From positions 2,666,001 through 2,730,000 of the forward strand of contig NZ_CP146963.1 of assembly GCF_037113525.1 (NCBI RefSeq): DNA of 64,000 nt, given 5' to 3'. The notes under the pieces are model-generated. The model had not been told where the DNA came from. It did not search any database and worked only from the letters and a program-made list of their open reading frames with translations. Source of the stretch: Butyrivibrio fibrisolvens (GTDB taxonomy: Bacteria; Bacillota; Clostridia; Lachnospirales; Lachnospiraceae). How positions within the stretch are numbered: position 1 is the stretch's first letter; each line of letters opens with the position of its first letter. The position numbers and the translations under genes are program-made. Positions 1-8,894 of this stretch are shown piece after piece.

Positions 1-2624
1 TGTGCCCACCACTTCATGAATTCCCATGACATCTGACGAAGCTGCTCATCTTCTGTCTTGATCATCATTGTTGCAGCACCTGATATAAAGTCTGAACGAT
101 CGATATATGTGGTACCATCTTCATTAGTACGAACTGTTCCAGGAATAAGTGTGAAGTCCCAAAGACCTCTTATTTCAGGAGCTGATACCATCAGAGTGTT
201 GTATGTTGAATATGGTGCAATACCAATTGGCATCTCACCGGAACGGAATCTTGAAACAAAGTCATAAACAGTAGGTATACCATAATCATTGAAATACCTT
301 ACATAATCTTCAAATGCTTTGATTCCTGCCTCAGTATCAACTGTTGTCTTGTTACCTGCTTCGTTATAAACATCTCCTCCATACTGGAACAGAAGTGAGA
401 AGTACATAGACAGATCGGCTGATGCTGACATGATAGTTGTTGTAGCCTGAGCTGATGAAGATGAACCTGCTGCACTAGGTATACCAACTGAAAGGTTTTT
501 ACCCTGAATAGTAGGCATCTCAGCTATAAGCTCGTCCCAAGTGTTTGGAATCTCAAGACCAAGTTCTTCCATAACGTCTTTTCTATAGAACATAACGTTG
601 AAAGTCTGTGTCTCAGGAATACCATAAATGTGACCATCAAGGCTTATCTGCTCATATGAACTTTCTGAATAGTTCGCAAGCACTTCCTGATAATCAGGGA
701 ACTGAGTGATATCTTCAGCTGCACCACGGAGTGCGTAGTTAACAGGCTGATCTGCACCTATTGAAAGAACTACGTTAGGTCCTCTTCCTGCAATAACTGC
801 ACTTTGAAGAGCGCCCGCATCAACGATTTCTACGTTAACTTTAATTCCGGTACTTGTAGTAAAATCTTCATCGATCATGGACTTAAGGATTGTACCCTGA
901 TCTCTACCTGTAAGTACCCATACCTTAACTACATCATCGCCATCACCATAAACATCACCGACTGCGTTGTAATCAACGAAGAAAGAAATTACGAAAGACT
1001 TGATCTCATGTCCGATTCGGTCAAGAGCACTTTCTGTATCCTTCTTAGGCGCTGTTCCTGCAGCTGTTACTTCAATATAGTCAATATCAAGCTTAGTCAT
1101 ACTCAGATTAAGAGTAGATGTACCAAGTGATGTGATATTATCTTTGAAAGTAGTAAACTCTGTTGTTATCTTGTTTGGCTTCTCACAGAATCTTTCAAGC
1201 TGCTGTGCAATAGTCTGAGCTGTTGCAATTGAGTCAGCTTTCTGACCTGAATAGTCAACCATGTCATCAACTATCTTATAGAGTCTCTTTGACTCAAGTT
1301 CCATAGCCTTCATAACTTCAGGATATGTTGTCTCAACATGATAGTCTCTGTACTGGTCAGGTGAAGCGCCTGTGTAAACGAGAATCTTACGATAAATCTG
1401 ATTCAGTCTGTAAGTAGAATCCTCGATCTCTTCAAGAATAGTTCCAAGCTCTCCAAGAGAAGCTTCAAGTCTTATTGTGTGTGTTCCTTTTGTAAGATAG
1501 AAATTATAAGGATTGCCATTCTCATCTGAAAGAGTGATCAGATCCCAGTTATTTGTATAAGGGAAGGAAATCTCTTCCACTTCCTTAAAAGGAATCTCTC
1601 CATCAATGTAGAGTGTTCTGTTAGATACATTACCTCTTGAATAGTTCTGTCTACCTTTTACAGTAAGATTGTAAAAACCATCTTCTTCAACAGTAACATC
1701 CCATTCGATCCACTGTCCGTTTGTGCTCCATGCCTCACCGCCAACATAGTTGAGAACTGTATGCTTAAGTGACATTGGCTGAGTAGATGGTGAAGATCTG
1801 TCATACTTTGCATAAAGTGATGACTCTGATCTTCTGGCTGACTCTTCACCCTGAACTATCTGTGTGTATCCTTCAGACTGATTTGCACTGTTACTTGAAT
1901 TAGCAGCTGTGTACTCTTCATATGTTGCAAGTTCGAATACGCTTGTGAACTTCAGGTTCTTGATTGCCATCGGCTCATTGACTGCTTCGATCATTACTTC
2001 GTTCTCACCTTTGTTAAGGTAGAACTTGTATGGTTCTGCGATGTAACCAAGCTTATCTCTGAAATAAGCACTCTGCCAGCAGTACTCTTCAACCTGCTTA
2101 GGTCTTATTTCGTTACCCTGGTTATCAACTCTCTTGTCTCCACCATCAACCCATACTCTTGAAAAAGAAATATTGATGGCATCATCGAACGGGAGTTCTC
2201 CGTTGATGTATACTGCTCTTTCAGCAGCAACACCTCTTGATTCAGGGAGATAGTACTCAAGGTAAAGATTGTAGAATCCTTCTTCCGGAGCATTTACTTT
2301 GAAAGTAACTTTTGAGTTAAGATCTGTATAAAGAACATTACTCTCACCTTCATAGCTTGCCTCGAACTTAACATCACCCTCTGCTTCATAAGCAGAAAGA
2401 TCAATGTCAATGTCCTTTTCGGAATCTTTGACTCCCTCATGCTCTAAGAGATATCCGGTATAGCCACCTGTTCGTTCCATACCTTCAACTTCCTGAGTGA
2501 GGTCAACTCCTTCGTACTTGTCCCTAAAGTTTTCGACCCTCTTTGTCAGAAACAATGCAGCGATGCCTACTATTGCCAGAACCGCTACAGCCCCGATTGC
2601 CAGGCCTTTCTTCCAACTTTTCAT
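1..2624 (-). CDS. Membrane-anchored extracellular solute-binding protein with tandem beta-sandwich modules (partial)
   Basis: The reading frame is open from an ATG at 2622-2624 to the left window edge, giving at least 874 residues; the C-terminus is missing. A purine-rich AGGAGA ribosome-binding site lies about 8 bases upstream. Residues 7-27 form one hydrophobic helix with no lipobox cysteine, so the protein is probably anchored by an uncleaved N-terminal helix. Residues about 60-215 and 260-420 are similar to each other: both carry GFYNL, then SRG, then R-x-LYI-(N/D)-GE-(L/I)-PF. They look like two carbohydrate-binding-type beta-sandwiches. From about residue 565 (VKVWVLTGRDQGT) the sequence is a family 1 ABC sugar-binding fold, including NVVLSIGADQPVNYA, YGIPETQTFNVMFYRKD and NTWDEL. 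It follows the GH115 and GH43 genes in the same direction, so it probably captures xylan-derived oligosaccharides; any permease genes would lie off-window. The substrate is inferred from context. Confidence 0.85.
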   Translation of the reverse strand, partial: MKSWKKGLAIGAVAVLAIVGIAALFLTKRVENFRDKYEGVDLTQEVEGMERTGGYTGYLLEHEGVKDSEKDIDIDLSAYEAEGDVKFEASYEGESNVLYTDLNSKVTFKVNAPEEGFYNLYLEYYLPESRGVAAERAVYINGELPFDDAINISFSRVWVDGGDKRVDNQGNEIRPKQVEEYCWQSAYFRDKLGYIAEPYKFYLNKGENEVMIEAVNEPMAIKNLKFTSVFELATYEEYTAANSSNSANQSEGYTQIVQGEESARRSESSLYAKYDRSSPSTQPMSLKHTVLNYVGGEAWSTNGQWIEWDVTVEEDGFYNLTVKGRQNYSRGNVSNRTLYIDGEIPFKEVEEISFPYTNNWDLITLSDENGNPYNFYLTKGTHTIRLEASLGELGTILEEIEDSTYRLNQIYRKILVYTGASPDQYRDYHVETTYPEVMKAMELESKRLYKIVDDMVDYSGQKADSIATAQTIAQQLERFCEKPNKITTEFTTFKDNITSLGTSTLNLSMTKLDIDYIEVTAAGTAPKKDTESALDRIGHEIKSFVISFFVDYNAVGDVYGDGDDVVKVWVLTGRDQGTILKSMIDEDFTTSTGIKVNVEIVDAGALQSAVIAGRGPNVVLSIGADQPVNYALRGAAEDITQFPDYQEVLANYSESSYEQISLDGHIYGIPETQTFNVMFYRKDVMEELGLEIPNTWDELIAEMPTIQGKNLSVGIPSAAGSSSSAQATTTIMSASADLSMYFSLLFQYGGDVYNEAGNKTTVDTEAGIKAFEDYVRYFNDYGIPTVYDFVSRFRSGEMPIGIAPYSTYNTLMVSAPEIRGLWDFTLIPGTVRTNEDGTTYIDRSDFISGAATMMIKTEDEQLRQMSWEFMKWWA

Positions 2625-2787
2625 ATACCTATCTCCTGCATTAGATTTCATAATTAAATTATACTTTCAAGCAGTTACTCAAACTTCCTATTTATTGCGA
2701 CTACCTTTTCACACATTGCTATGATTTGCCATCCTACACAATACCGTTCAAGGCAAGCCGCATTCCATTCGTCAAAGTGACAAATCA

Positions 2788-5700
2788 TTATTCACTTATT
2801 GCTTTTGGACCCAGAAAACCTTTGTGCCATTTGCTCTTTGCATGCTTTACAAGGATTCTTTCAAGAACAATTCCTTCATCAATAAAATCAACATCCAGTC
2901 TGCCTGTTCCGATCTTGCAAGGAACTGTTATACTTGCCCTGTGTTCTCCGGCGAATATATCTTTTGACCAAAGGTAATTGGAATTATCTCCTCCAACGAA
3001 CTCTTTTCCTATAAGATTAAGTTCGTATCTCTTGCCATCCCAGGTAATTCCAAGTCTTAAGGTATTATCCTTTGTAATAGGATTGGAAGGAGCAATGATA
3101 AAGGTCAGTTCATAATCACCTTCTTCAACACATCTTATAAGATAAGAAACATCGGTTTTTGAAGCTTTTCCATTTCCAAGCGCCTTTACACCGCATCTGT
3201 ACTTTCCAAGCGGGCTTATAACCTTAAGTTCTCTATCCTTGTCATCATTAAGCTCGTCATATTCATCAGCTTCAATGGCAAGTCCTATTGAATCGCCAGT
3301 GTTGGCAGGTTCTCTTACCTCAGCAAATGCTGACGGGAAGTCTTTTGCATTTATAAATCCTACCCATTCATCAGGAACAACAGGAACCATATGGCTGAGC
3401 TTTCTGTCTTTTTCACTGTAACAAGCAACAAGTACAACAACTGTAACTTTCTTGTTAGCGGATGATATCAGAAGACTTCCGCTTACATAATAAGTATCAC
3501 CCTTGCGGATGACTTTAAGATCATCTTTATTAGAAGAATCAGCTTTGATAAGACTCTCAAGCTTATCTCTGTCTATTGTTACAGTGATCTCTTTTTCGCT
3601 GATCTTTTCGTCGATCTGCTCAAAGACTGGAAGTTTTCCTTCAGAATCCTCCACACTTATCCATTCATCATTTGATTCGATCTTATATTCAAGTTCAGCG
3701 TTGCCGCCATTCTCGATAAGGAATGTCTGAGAGTTTACTTCAGGTTTAATGTATTCATATAAGAAAAGAGGTTTTCTGGTCCAGTCTCCTCCCATTGAAT
3801 ATGCACCAGTAAGAGGAACCGTAACTATCATTCTGTGCTTATCTGCAGGCCAGATATATGATCTTGAAGGATACATATTCTCTTCTTCGTTCCAGTATCT
3901 GAAACCTGTATGCTGTGAAAGCATCATTCCATCCCACTTGCCGCTTTCAATAGAGTGATATGTGCTGATGAGATTCTTCTCAATTCTGTGGCACCTCTCA
4001 ACTTCCTCTGCATAGAAGTTAGCTGTAACTCTTCCCTGTTTTGCACAAACTCTGTTCTTTTCTGCAGCTATGTTCATTTCATAATGATTAGCTATTACTT
4101 TGGCAGGGAAAGTTACAAGTTCAAACAAAGCTGAATCTATAACTTTAAGCCTGTTAGCAAGGATATACATCTCAAGCTCATCGCAGCTTTGCCTTATTTC
4201 TTTTGCCTTCTTATATATACGATCCGCTTCTCCATAGTTGAAATTGTGAAGCGTACCAGGATACAGACACTCAGGTTTTCTTATGCTGCTAAGATATGTA
4301 TATTCATCAAGAAGAGTCTGAATTCTTGCAAGCTCATTCTCCGGAAGATATCCGCCAAACTGCTGTCTTGTCCAGTAGTCAAGGAATCTGATATAAGGCT
4401 TTTCAGAATGAACGCTCCACTTTTCATAGTCATAAGCAAGCTCGAAGAAATATGAAAGCGGGAATTCCTGAGGCTTAAGATCGCCAACATTTACGATCCA
4501 GATATCTCTTACGCCCTTGTCATATGCTTCACTCATCTGCTCACATACTTTTGGTATATATGTGCTGTTGACCCATTCATAAGAAACAGGATCACCATGA
4601 TAATCGAAGTGATAGTACATTCCAAAACCGCCGTTATGTGTTTCGCCGTCTTCAGGAAGTCTTCTCATATTGCCCTGGTTGTCTTCGCAAAGCATAAGAG
4701 TTATGCCGTCAAGACCGTCCCAGCTTCGAAGTCCTTCAGTATTTACATCACCGAAGTAGTACTTCTCAACTTCCTTATATATAGCAAGCATCATCGGGAT
4801 CTCATCTGCATTATCGCCATATACCTCTTTGATGAGTTCTTTCTGAGTAAGGATTACTTCTTTAAGATAATCGATGTTCTCTTTTAATGTAGCCTCACGT
4901 CCAAGAACCTCGCTGTCTCTTTCGCCTCTCATACCAACAGTGATGATGTTCTCAAATGGAGCATTTCTCTTAAGGCCATCTCTCCAGTAGTTAGTAAGAC
5001 CTTCTTTATTCTTGTCAAAGTTCCAGGCGTTGCCGTACTTGGAATCTTCACCTCTTACAAGGTCCCACTCTTCACTATGTCTTGAACATGGCTCGTGGTG
5101 AGAGTTACTCATTACGATTCCGTATTCATCAGCAAGCTCTGCGCTCTTAAGTCCGGGACCATCAAGTGAGAAATTTGAAGTCCACATTGCAGGCCAGAGG
5201 TAGTTACCCTTAAGACGAAGGATAAGTTCAAAGACATTATCGTACATCTGGGCTGTAAATCCGCCATAGTGCTTCATTGTCCAGGTACCAAATGATGGCC
5301 ATTCGTCATTAATGAAAAGACCTCTGTATTTAACTGAAGGCTGTCTTGAAATAAGTTCATCAGCATCTGTGATAACAAGTTCAGTCTTCTTTGCAGGTCT
5401 TACATCTGCCATATTAACCCATGGGGATACGCCCATAAGCTCTGATAGGTGGAAAAGGCCATAGATAGTACCTCTTTTATCACTTCCTGCTATCACAAGT
5501 GCAGGCTTATCCTGCCCCGGAACTTCCTTAAGAAGAAAAGCATAAGCTTCTTTTCTACCTTTCAAGGTATCCAGCTCTTCGCTTGTAAGAGGAAGATCAG
5601 AAGATACTCCCAAAGTTCCAACATATATACTATTTGAATCATTATCATCTATATCAGTAAATGATTCTGTTTCAGAGAACTCAGGCGTGATACCGAAAAC

Positions 5701-5808
5701 CTTGTTAACATCTTCAGCCACCTTATCCATCACTCTCTTAACACCGCGAAGTGTTTTTGAAGAGTAATAAAAAACAAGTCTGCTTTCGTTATCAATTTTA
5801 TAGTTCAT
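2788..5808 (-). CDS. GH115 xylan alpha-1,2-glucuronidase
   Basis: The 1006-residue protein has the hallmarks of glycoside hydrolase family 115, which removes (4-O-methyl)glucuronic acid side chains from xylan. Visible family segments are LFINDEWPSFGTW, LRLKGNYLWPAMWTS, a HHEPCSRHSEEW segment and TVGMRGERDSEV, followed by a C-terminal beta-sandwich region. Its length is usual for the family. There is no signal peptide, so it should act in the cytoplasm on imported aldouronic oligomers. It lies 87 bases after the GH43 gene and 163 bases before the binding-protein gene, all reading left, so they probably form one transcript controlled by the divergent AraC regulator at 7793. Family assignment is confident; the choice between GlcA and MeGlcA cannot be made from sequence. 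Confidence 0.93.
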   Translation of the reverse strand: MNYKIDNESRLVFYYSSKTLRGVKRVMDKVAEDVNKVFGITPEFSETESFTDIDDNDSNSIYVGTLGVSSDLPLTSEELDTLKGRKEAYAFLLKEVPGQDKPALVIAGSDKRGTIYGLFHLSELMGVSPWVNMADVRPAKKTELVITDADELISRQPSVKYRGLFINDEWPSFGTWTMKHYGGFTAQMYDNVFELILRLKGNYLWPAMWTSNFSLDGPGLKSAELADEYGIVMSNSHHEPCSRHSEEWDLVRGEDSKYGNAWNFDKNKEGLTNYWRDGLKRNAPFENIITVGMRGERDSEVLGREATLKENIDYLKEVILTQKELIKEVYGDNADEIPMMLAIYKEVEKYYFGDVNTEGLRSWDGLDGITLMLCEDNQGNMRRLPEDGETHNGGFGMYYHFDYHGDPVSYEWVNSTYIPKVCEQMSEAYDKGVRDIWIVNVGDLKPQEFPLSYFFELAYDYEKWSVHSEKPYIRFLDYWTRQQFGGYLPENELARIQTLLDEYTYLSSIRKPECLYPGTLHNFNYGEADRIYKKAKEIRQSCDELEMYILANRLKVIDSALFELVTFPAKVIANHYEMNIAAEKNRVCAKQGRVTANFYAEEVERCHRIEKNLISTYHSIESGKWDGMMLSQHTGFRYWNEEENMYPSRSYIWPADKHRMIVTVPLTGAYSMGGDWTRKPLFLYEYIKPEVNSQTFLIENGGNAELEYKIESNDEWISVEDSEGKLPVFEQIDEKISEKEITVTIDRDKLESLIKADSSNKDDLKVIRKGDTYYVSGSLLISSANKKVTVVVLVACYSEKDRKLSHMVPVVPDEWVGFINAKDFPSAFAEVREPANTGDSIGLAIEADEYDELNDDKDRELKVISPLGKYRCGVKALGNGKASKTDVSYLIRCVEEGDYELTFIIAPSNPITKDNTLRLGITWDGKRYELNLIGKEFVGGDNSNYLWSKDIFAGEHRASITVPCKIGTGRLDVDFIDEGIVLERILVKHAKSKWHKGFLGPKAISE

Positions 5809-5895
5809 AACAAACCTCGTATCTCGTGCATTTTAATAAGAAACACGTGAATTCTAATATTTTCGATTCTATTCAAACCGGTTCATTCTCAAATA

Positions 5896-7431
5896 TCATG
5901 CTTCGTATTTAAAATTAGTAAATACAGCACTGTTTTCAAGATCTTTGCCACTATCATCAGAAGCATACATTCCGATAGTGCATCCGACAAAGCCTCCCGC
6001 GATCTCTGTAGAAAGAGCTCTTATGTCAACTTCATCGAACATTTCTTCTTTATCTCCAAGGATCACACCGGCGCGTGCCTTAAGTCCATCTGCTTCTATC
6101 ACGAATGTGACAAGAGACTCTGCTGCAGCACTTACAGATGCGAGTTCTTTGTCTTTCTGATCCTGCCTGAAAATCGCTGATACTTTATCTCCACTTGCTT
6201 CAACTCTTAAAGAGAAGTCTTCGTTCTGCATAAGAACAAGTCCTTTAGTCACTGCATCAGCTGCGTCATGTTTTACAGTAGCCGTAGCTTTAAATGCATG
6301 ATTCTGAACTCTCATTCCAAGATATGAAGGATTGGAAACTTCTGTAACAGGAAGCTTTGACGCTTTGATCACCAGACCCTCAGATGAAAGAGTGTATCTT
6401 CCTTCCTGTTCGTTTCTAAGAGTCAGGAACTCAGGTCCTATCTCTTTCATAGAAGCGAACTTGTAATCTCTGTTATTTTTAACATCATCTTCCCACTTTA
6501 CTTCTTCAAGTCCTGTTTCAAGTGTCTGTGTAAGCTTTGCTATACCAGGGTTAACAACCGGCCATCCGTCTTCCCAGATAACCTTTGCAATGAAGGTCTC
6601 TCTTCCGATAGTAGTAAAGCCCTCTGTACGTCTTACGCCAAGCATTACCATGAACCAGCCGCCTTCAGGAGTCTCAACCAGATCAGCATGTCCAACATAC
6701 TGAACAGGATATTTGCTTCCCATATCCCTGTGAGTGATGATAGGATTGTTCAGATTGTTCTCATAAGGTCCGAAAAGAGATTTACTTCTGCAGATTGCTT
6801 CACAGTGGTTAGGTCCTGTACCGCCTTCAGCATGCATGATGTAGTAATAATCATCCTTTTTATAAAGGTGGGGTCCTTCAGGCCACTGAATATCCTTCAT
6901 TGAACCATTCCAAACGTCTGTCTTTTCAGATGCGAACTGGAATGTCTCCTTATCAAGCTCTCCAATATAGATGTGATAATTACCAAAGAACTTCTCTCCT
7001 TCAGGATTGGGATGAGTTCCGATATAGTAGCACTTTCCGTCCTCATCAAAGAAGATACTAGGATCTATTCCGTCTGCACCCTTAATGTATATAGGCTCAG
7101 ACCAGGGACCATTAATATCATCTGCTGTTACGATGAAATTGCCTCCGTGTGAGATATTGGTGCATACAACATAGAATTTTCCCTCATGATACCTTATTGT
7201 AGGAGCGAAAAGTCCCTGTGAAAGTCTGGTATCATCAAGCGGAAGTGACTTGTCATCAACCAGTACATTACTGATCTGATGCCAGTTGGCAAGATCCTTG
7301 CTATGCATTATCGGAAGACCGGGAAAATACGCAAAAGATGAATTTAGAATATAATAATCATCCCCCGCCCTGACAATAGATGGATCAGGATAAAAGCCCG
7401 AAAGAATCGGGTTTGTTGCAACTGCTTTCAT
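5896..7431 (-). CDS. GH43 beta-xylosidase / alpha-L-arabinofuranosidase
   Basis: This 511-residue protein has no signal peptide. The GH43 five-bladed propeller spans about residues 5-300. The three expected acidic residues are visible: the base Asp16 in GFYPDPSIVRAG, the pKa-tuning Asp in GADGIDPSIFFDEDG near residue 122, and the acid Glu in WPEGPHLYKK near residue 188. A C-terminal jelly-roll domain (about 320-511) of the kind that follows the catalytic domain in many xylosidases completes the protein. It should cleave xylo- or arabino-xylo-oligosaccharides in the cytoplasm. It is the first gene of the leftward GH43-GH115-binding protein unit and starts opposite the AraC gene at 7793. GH43 covers both xylosidases and arabinofuranosidases, so exact specificity is open. 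Confidence 0.93.
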   Translation of the reverse strand: MKAVATNPILSGFYPDPSIVRAGDDYYILNSSFAYFPGLPIMHSKDLANWHQISNVLVDDKSLPLDDTRLSQGLFAPTIRYHEGKFYVVCTNISHGGNFIVTADDINGPWSEPIYIKGADGIDPSIFFDEDGKCYYIGTHPNPEGEKFFGNYHIYIGELDKETFQFASEKTDVWNGSMKDIQWPEGPHLYKKDDYYYIMHAEGGTGPNHCEAICRSKSLFGPYENNLNNPIITHRDMGSKYPVQYVGHADLVETPEGGWFMVMLGVRRTEGFTTIGRETFIAKVIWEDGWPVVNPGIAKLTQTLETGLEEVKWEDDVKNNRDYKFASMKEIGPEFLTLRNEQEGRYTLSSEGLVIKASKLPVTEVSNPSYLGMRVQNHAFKATATVKHDAADAVTKGLVLMQNEDFSLRVEASGDKVSAIFRQDQKDKELASVSAAAESLVTFVIEADGLKARAGVILGDKEEMFDEVDIRALSTEIAGGFVGCTIGMYASDDSGKDLENSAVFTNFKYEA

Positions 7432-7792
7432 AATAATTCCTCTCTTTTCGAAATAAACAAATCATCTTCCTGATAGCAGATACAAAAATCAATCCTGTTC
7501 CATTCAGATGATTTATCAATTGTTGCTATTTTTAGCCAAAATCGCTATTTTTCTAGCATGTACAACAATTATAAGTTCCTGATGGTGTCTAAACTTGCCA
7601 GATATTGCGCTATCGTATTCAGAATTTGCTTACTTTAAAAAGCAATAATTTTGTTGATATTACGAACCGAAAGTGTCATAGTTTCTCTGACAAAATACAA
7701 TAATTTCTCATGTTTTTTTCTATAATTCTACATGGTATTATGTATTTTACTGATGAGGTATTAGGTAAAAACACGGGTTTGAGGGGGATTTT
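7432..7792. promoter_or_regulatory. Divergent control region between GH43 and AraC genes
   Basis: This 361-base AT-rich gap separates the leftward GH43 gene from the rightward AraC gene and must hold both promoters. On the + strand a TATAAT at 7721-7726 is a good -10 candidate for the AraC gene, but no convincing -35 sits 17 bases upstream. A strong GAGGGGG ribosome-binding site lies just before the ATG at 7793. I saw no long palindrome or riboswitch-like structure. Binding sites for the AraC protein are expected here but could not be picked out by eye. Confidence 0.45.
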
Positions 7793-8719
7793 ATGGCTTT
7801 AGCAGTTCAGAAGTTAAATTCCGGAATAAATGTTATAAATAAGGACTTCAGTACCAGAAAACTCAATAAGAATCAGGAGATCGTTCAATATCTAAACGAT
7901 TCTACTCTTAGGATCTGGTACAATGATCAAAACGATGATTATGAGACTCACTGGCACAATGCTATAGAGATCATCATGCCGGTTGAAGGATGGTATGATG
8001 TTACTATCTCAGAGGAGACTTTTCATGTAAATCCAGGTGAGATACTGTTCATTCCTTCCGGTTCACTGCATTCAATACATGCTCCGGAGACAGGCGCAAG
8101 ATTCGTATTTCTCTTCGATCTTCATTTCCTTGAGAAATTAAACGGCTTCACCTCTATCAGTACTATTCTGGGTAAGCCGATAGTTATAAACAAGGAAGAT
8201 TATCTTCCTGTATATGACGACATATATGACCTGTTCATCCAGATGAGAACAGAGTATTTCTCAGATAGTGATTTTGCAGATATCGTGATATATTCAAAGC
8301 TCCTTGAGCTCTTCTCTCTTATCGGCAAGTACAGGATCTCAGCGATGAAGCTGTCCAGTACCAGGATCTACAAGCAAAAAGAATACATTGATAAGTTCAA
8401 CGAAGTACTTGAATATATCGATGAGCATTATATGGAGAATCTGTGTCTTGAATCCATCGCTTACAAGGCCGGATTTAGCAAGTTCCACTTCTCAAGACTT
8501 TTCAAACAGTATACAAACTTTACTTTTAACGAGTATCTGACTCATAGAAGGATCAAGGCTGCATCCGATCTTCTCGCAAGACCTGATCTGTCCATAACAG
8601 AAGTATCACTTGCTGTTGGATTTGCAAGTATATCAACTTTCAACAGAATCTTCAGACAGGTCAACAAGTGTACTCCAAGCGATTACAGACGAAAGCATGA
8701 CCCGCTTCACAGACTTTAA
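7793..8719 (+). CDS. AraC-family transcriptional regulator with cupin sensor domain
   Basis: The 308-residue protein has an N-terminal cupin-like ligand-binding domain (about 40-190; HWHNAIEIIMPVEG, then HVNPGEILFIPSGSLHSI). Its C-terminal AraC double helix-turn-helix (about 205-305) has YIDEHYMENLCLESIAYKAG, FSKFHFSRLFKQYTN and SITEVSLAVGFASISTFNRIFRQ. Such proteins activate sugar-use genes when a sugar binds the cupin. It is divergent from the GH43-GH115 unit, which it most likely controls. The start is fixed by GAGGGGG a few bases upstream. The stop is only 2 bases from the left end of the IS element, whose terminal hairpin may now end this transcript. Confidence 0.93.
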   Translation: MALAVQKLNSGINVINKDFSTRKLNKNQEIVQYLNDSTLRIWYNDQNDDYETHWHNAIEIIMPVEGWYDVTISEETFHVNPGEILFIPSGSLHSIHAPETGARFVFLFDLHFLEKLNGFTSISTILGKPIVINKEDYLPVYDDIYDLFIQMRTEYFSDSDFADIVIYSKLLELFSLIGKYRISAMKLSSTRIYKQKEYIDKFNEVLEYIDEHYMENLCLESIAYKAGFSKFHFSRLFKQYTNFTFNEYLTHRRIKAASDLLARPDLSITEVSLAVGFASISTFNRIFRQVNKCTPSDYRRKHDPLHRL

Positions 8720-8721
8720 CT

Positions 8722-8776
8722 AAAAAGGGGCTGTCGCACTAGATGATTTGATCATCTGGGCGAGGCCCCTTTTTCA
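8722..8776. terminator. Left IS end folding as a bidirectional terminator-like hairpin
   Basis: The left inverted repeat is the first arm of a hairpin: AAAAAGGGGC at 8722-8731 pairs with GCCCCTTTTT at 8765-8774. An inner stem, AGATGATTTGATCATCT, follows a short bulge. The A-run/T-run flanks make it terminator-like on both strands. It would stop transcription leaving the AraC gene and leftward transcription leaving the transposase. Confidence 0.65.
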
Positions 8777-8894
8777 TGCCTTAAAAACGGCTTTTTTACT
8801 ATATATTTTTTATATACTCTATCTTTGGGTGTACTTTAATAAGCCGATTGAATTATCGACGCTGATACAAATTTTTTATTTTAAAATTCAAAAT

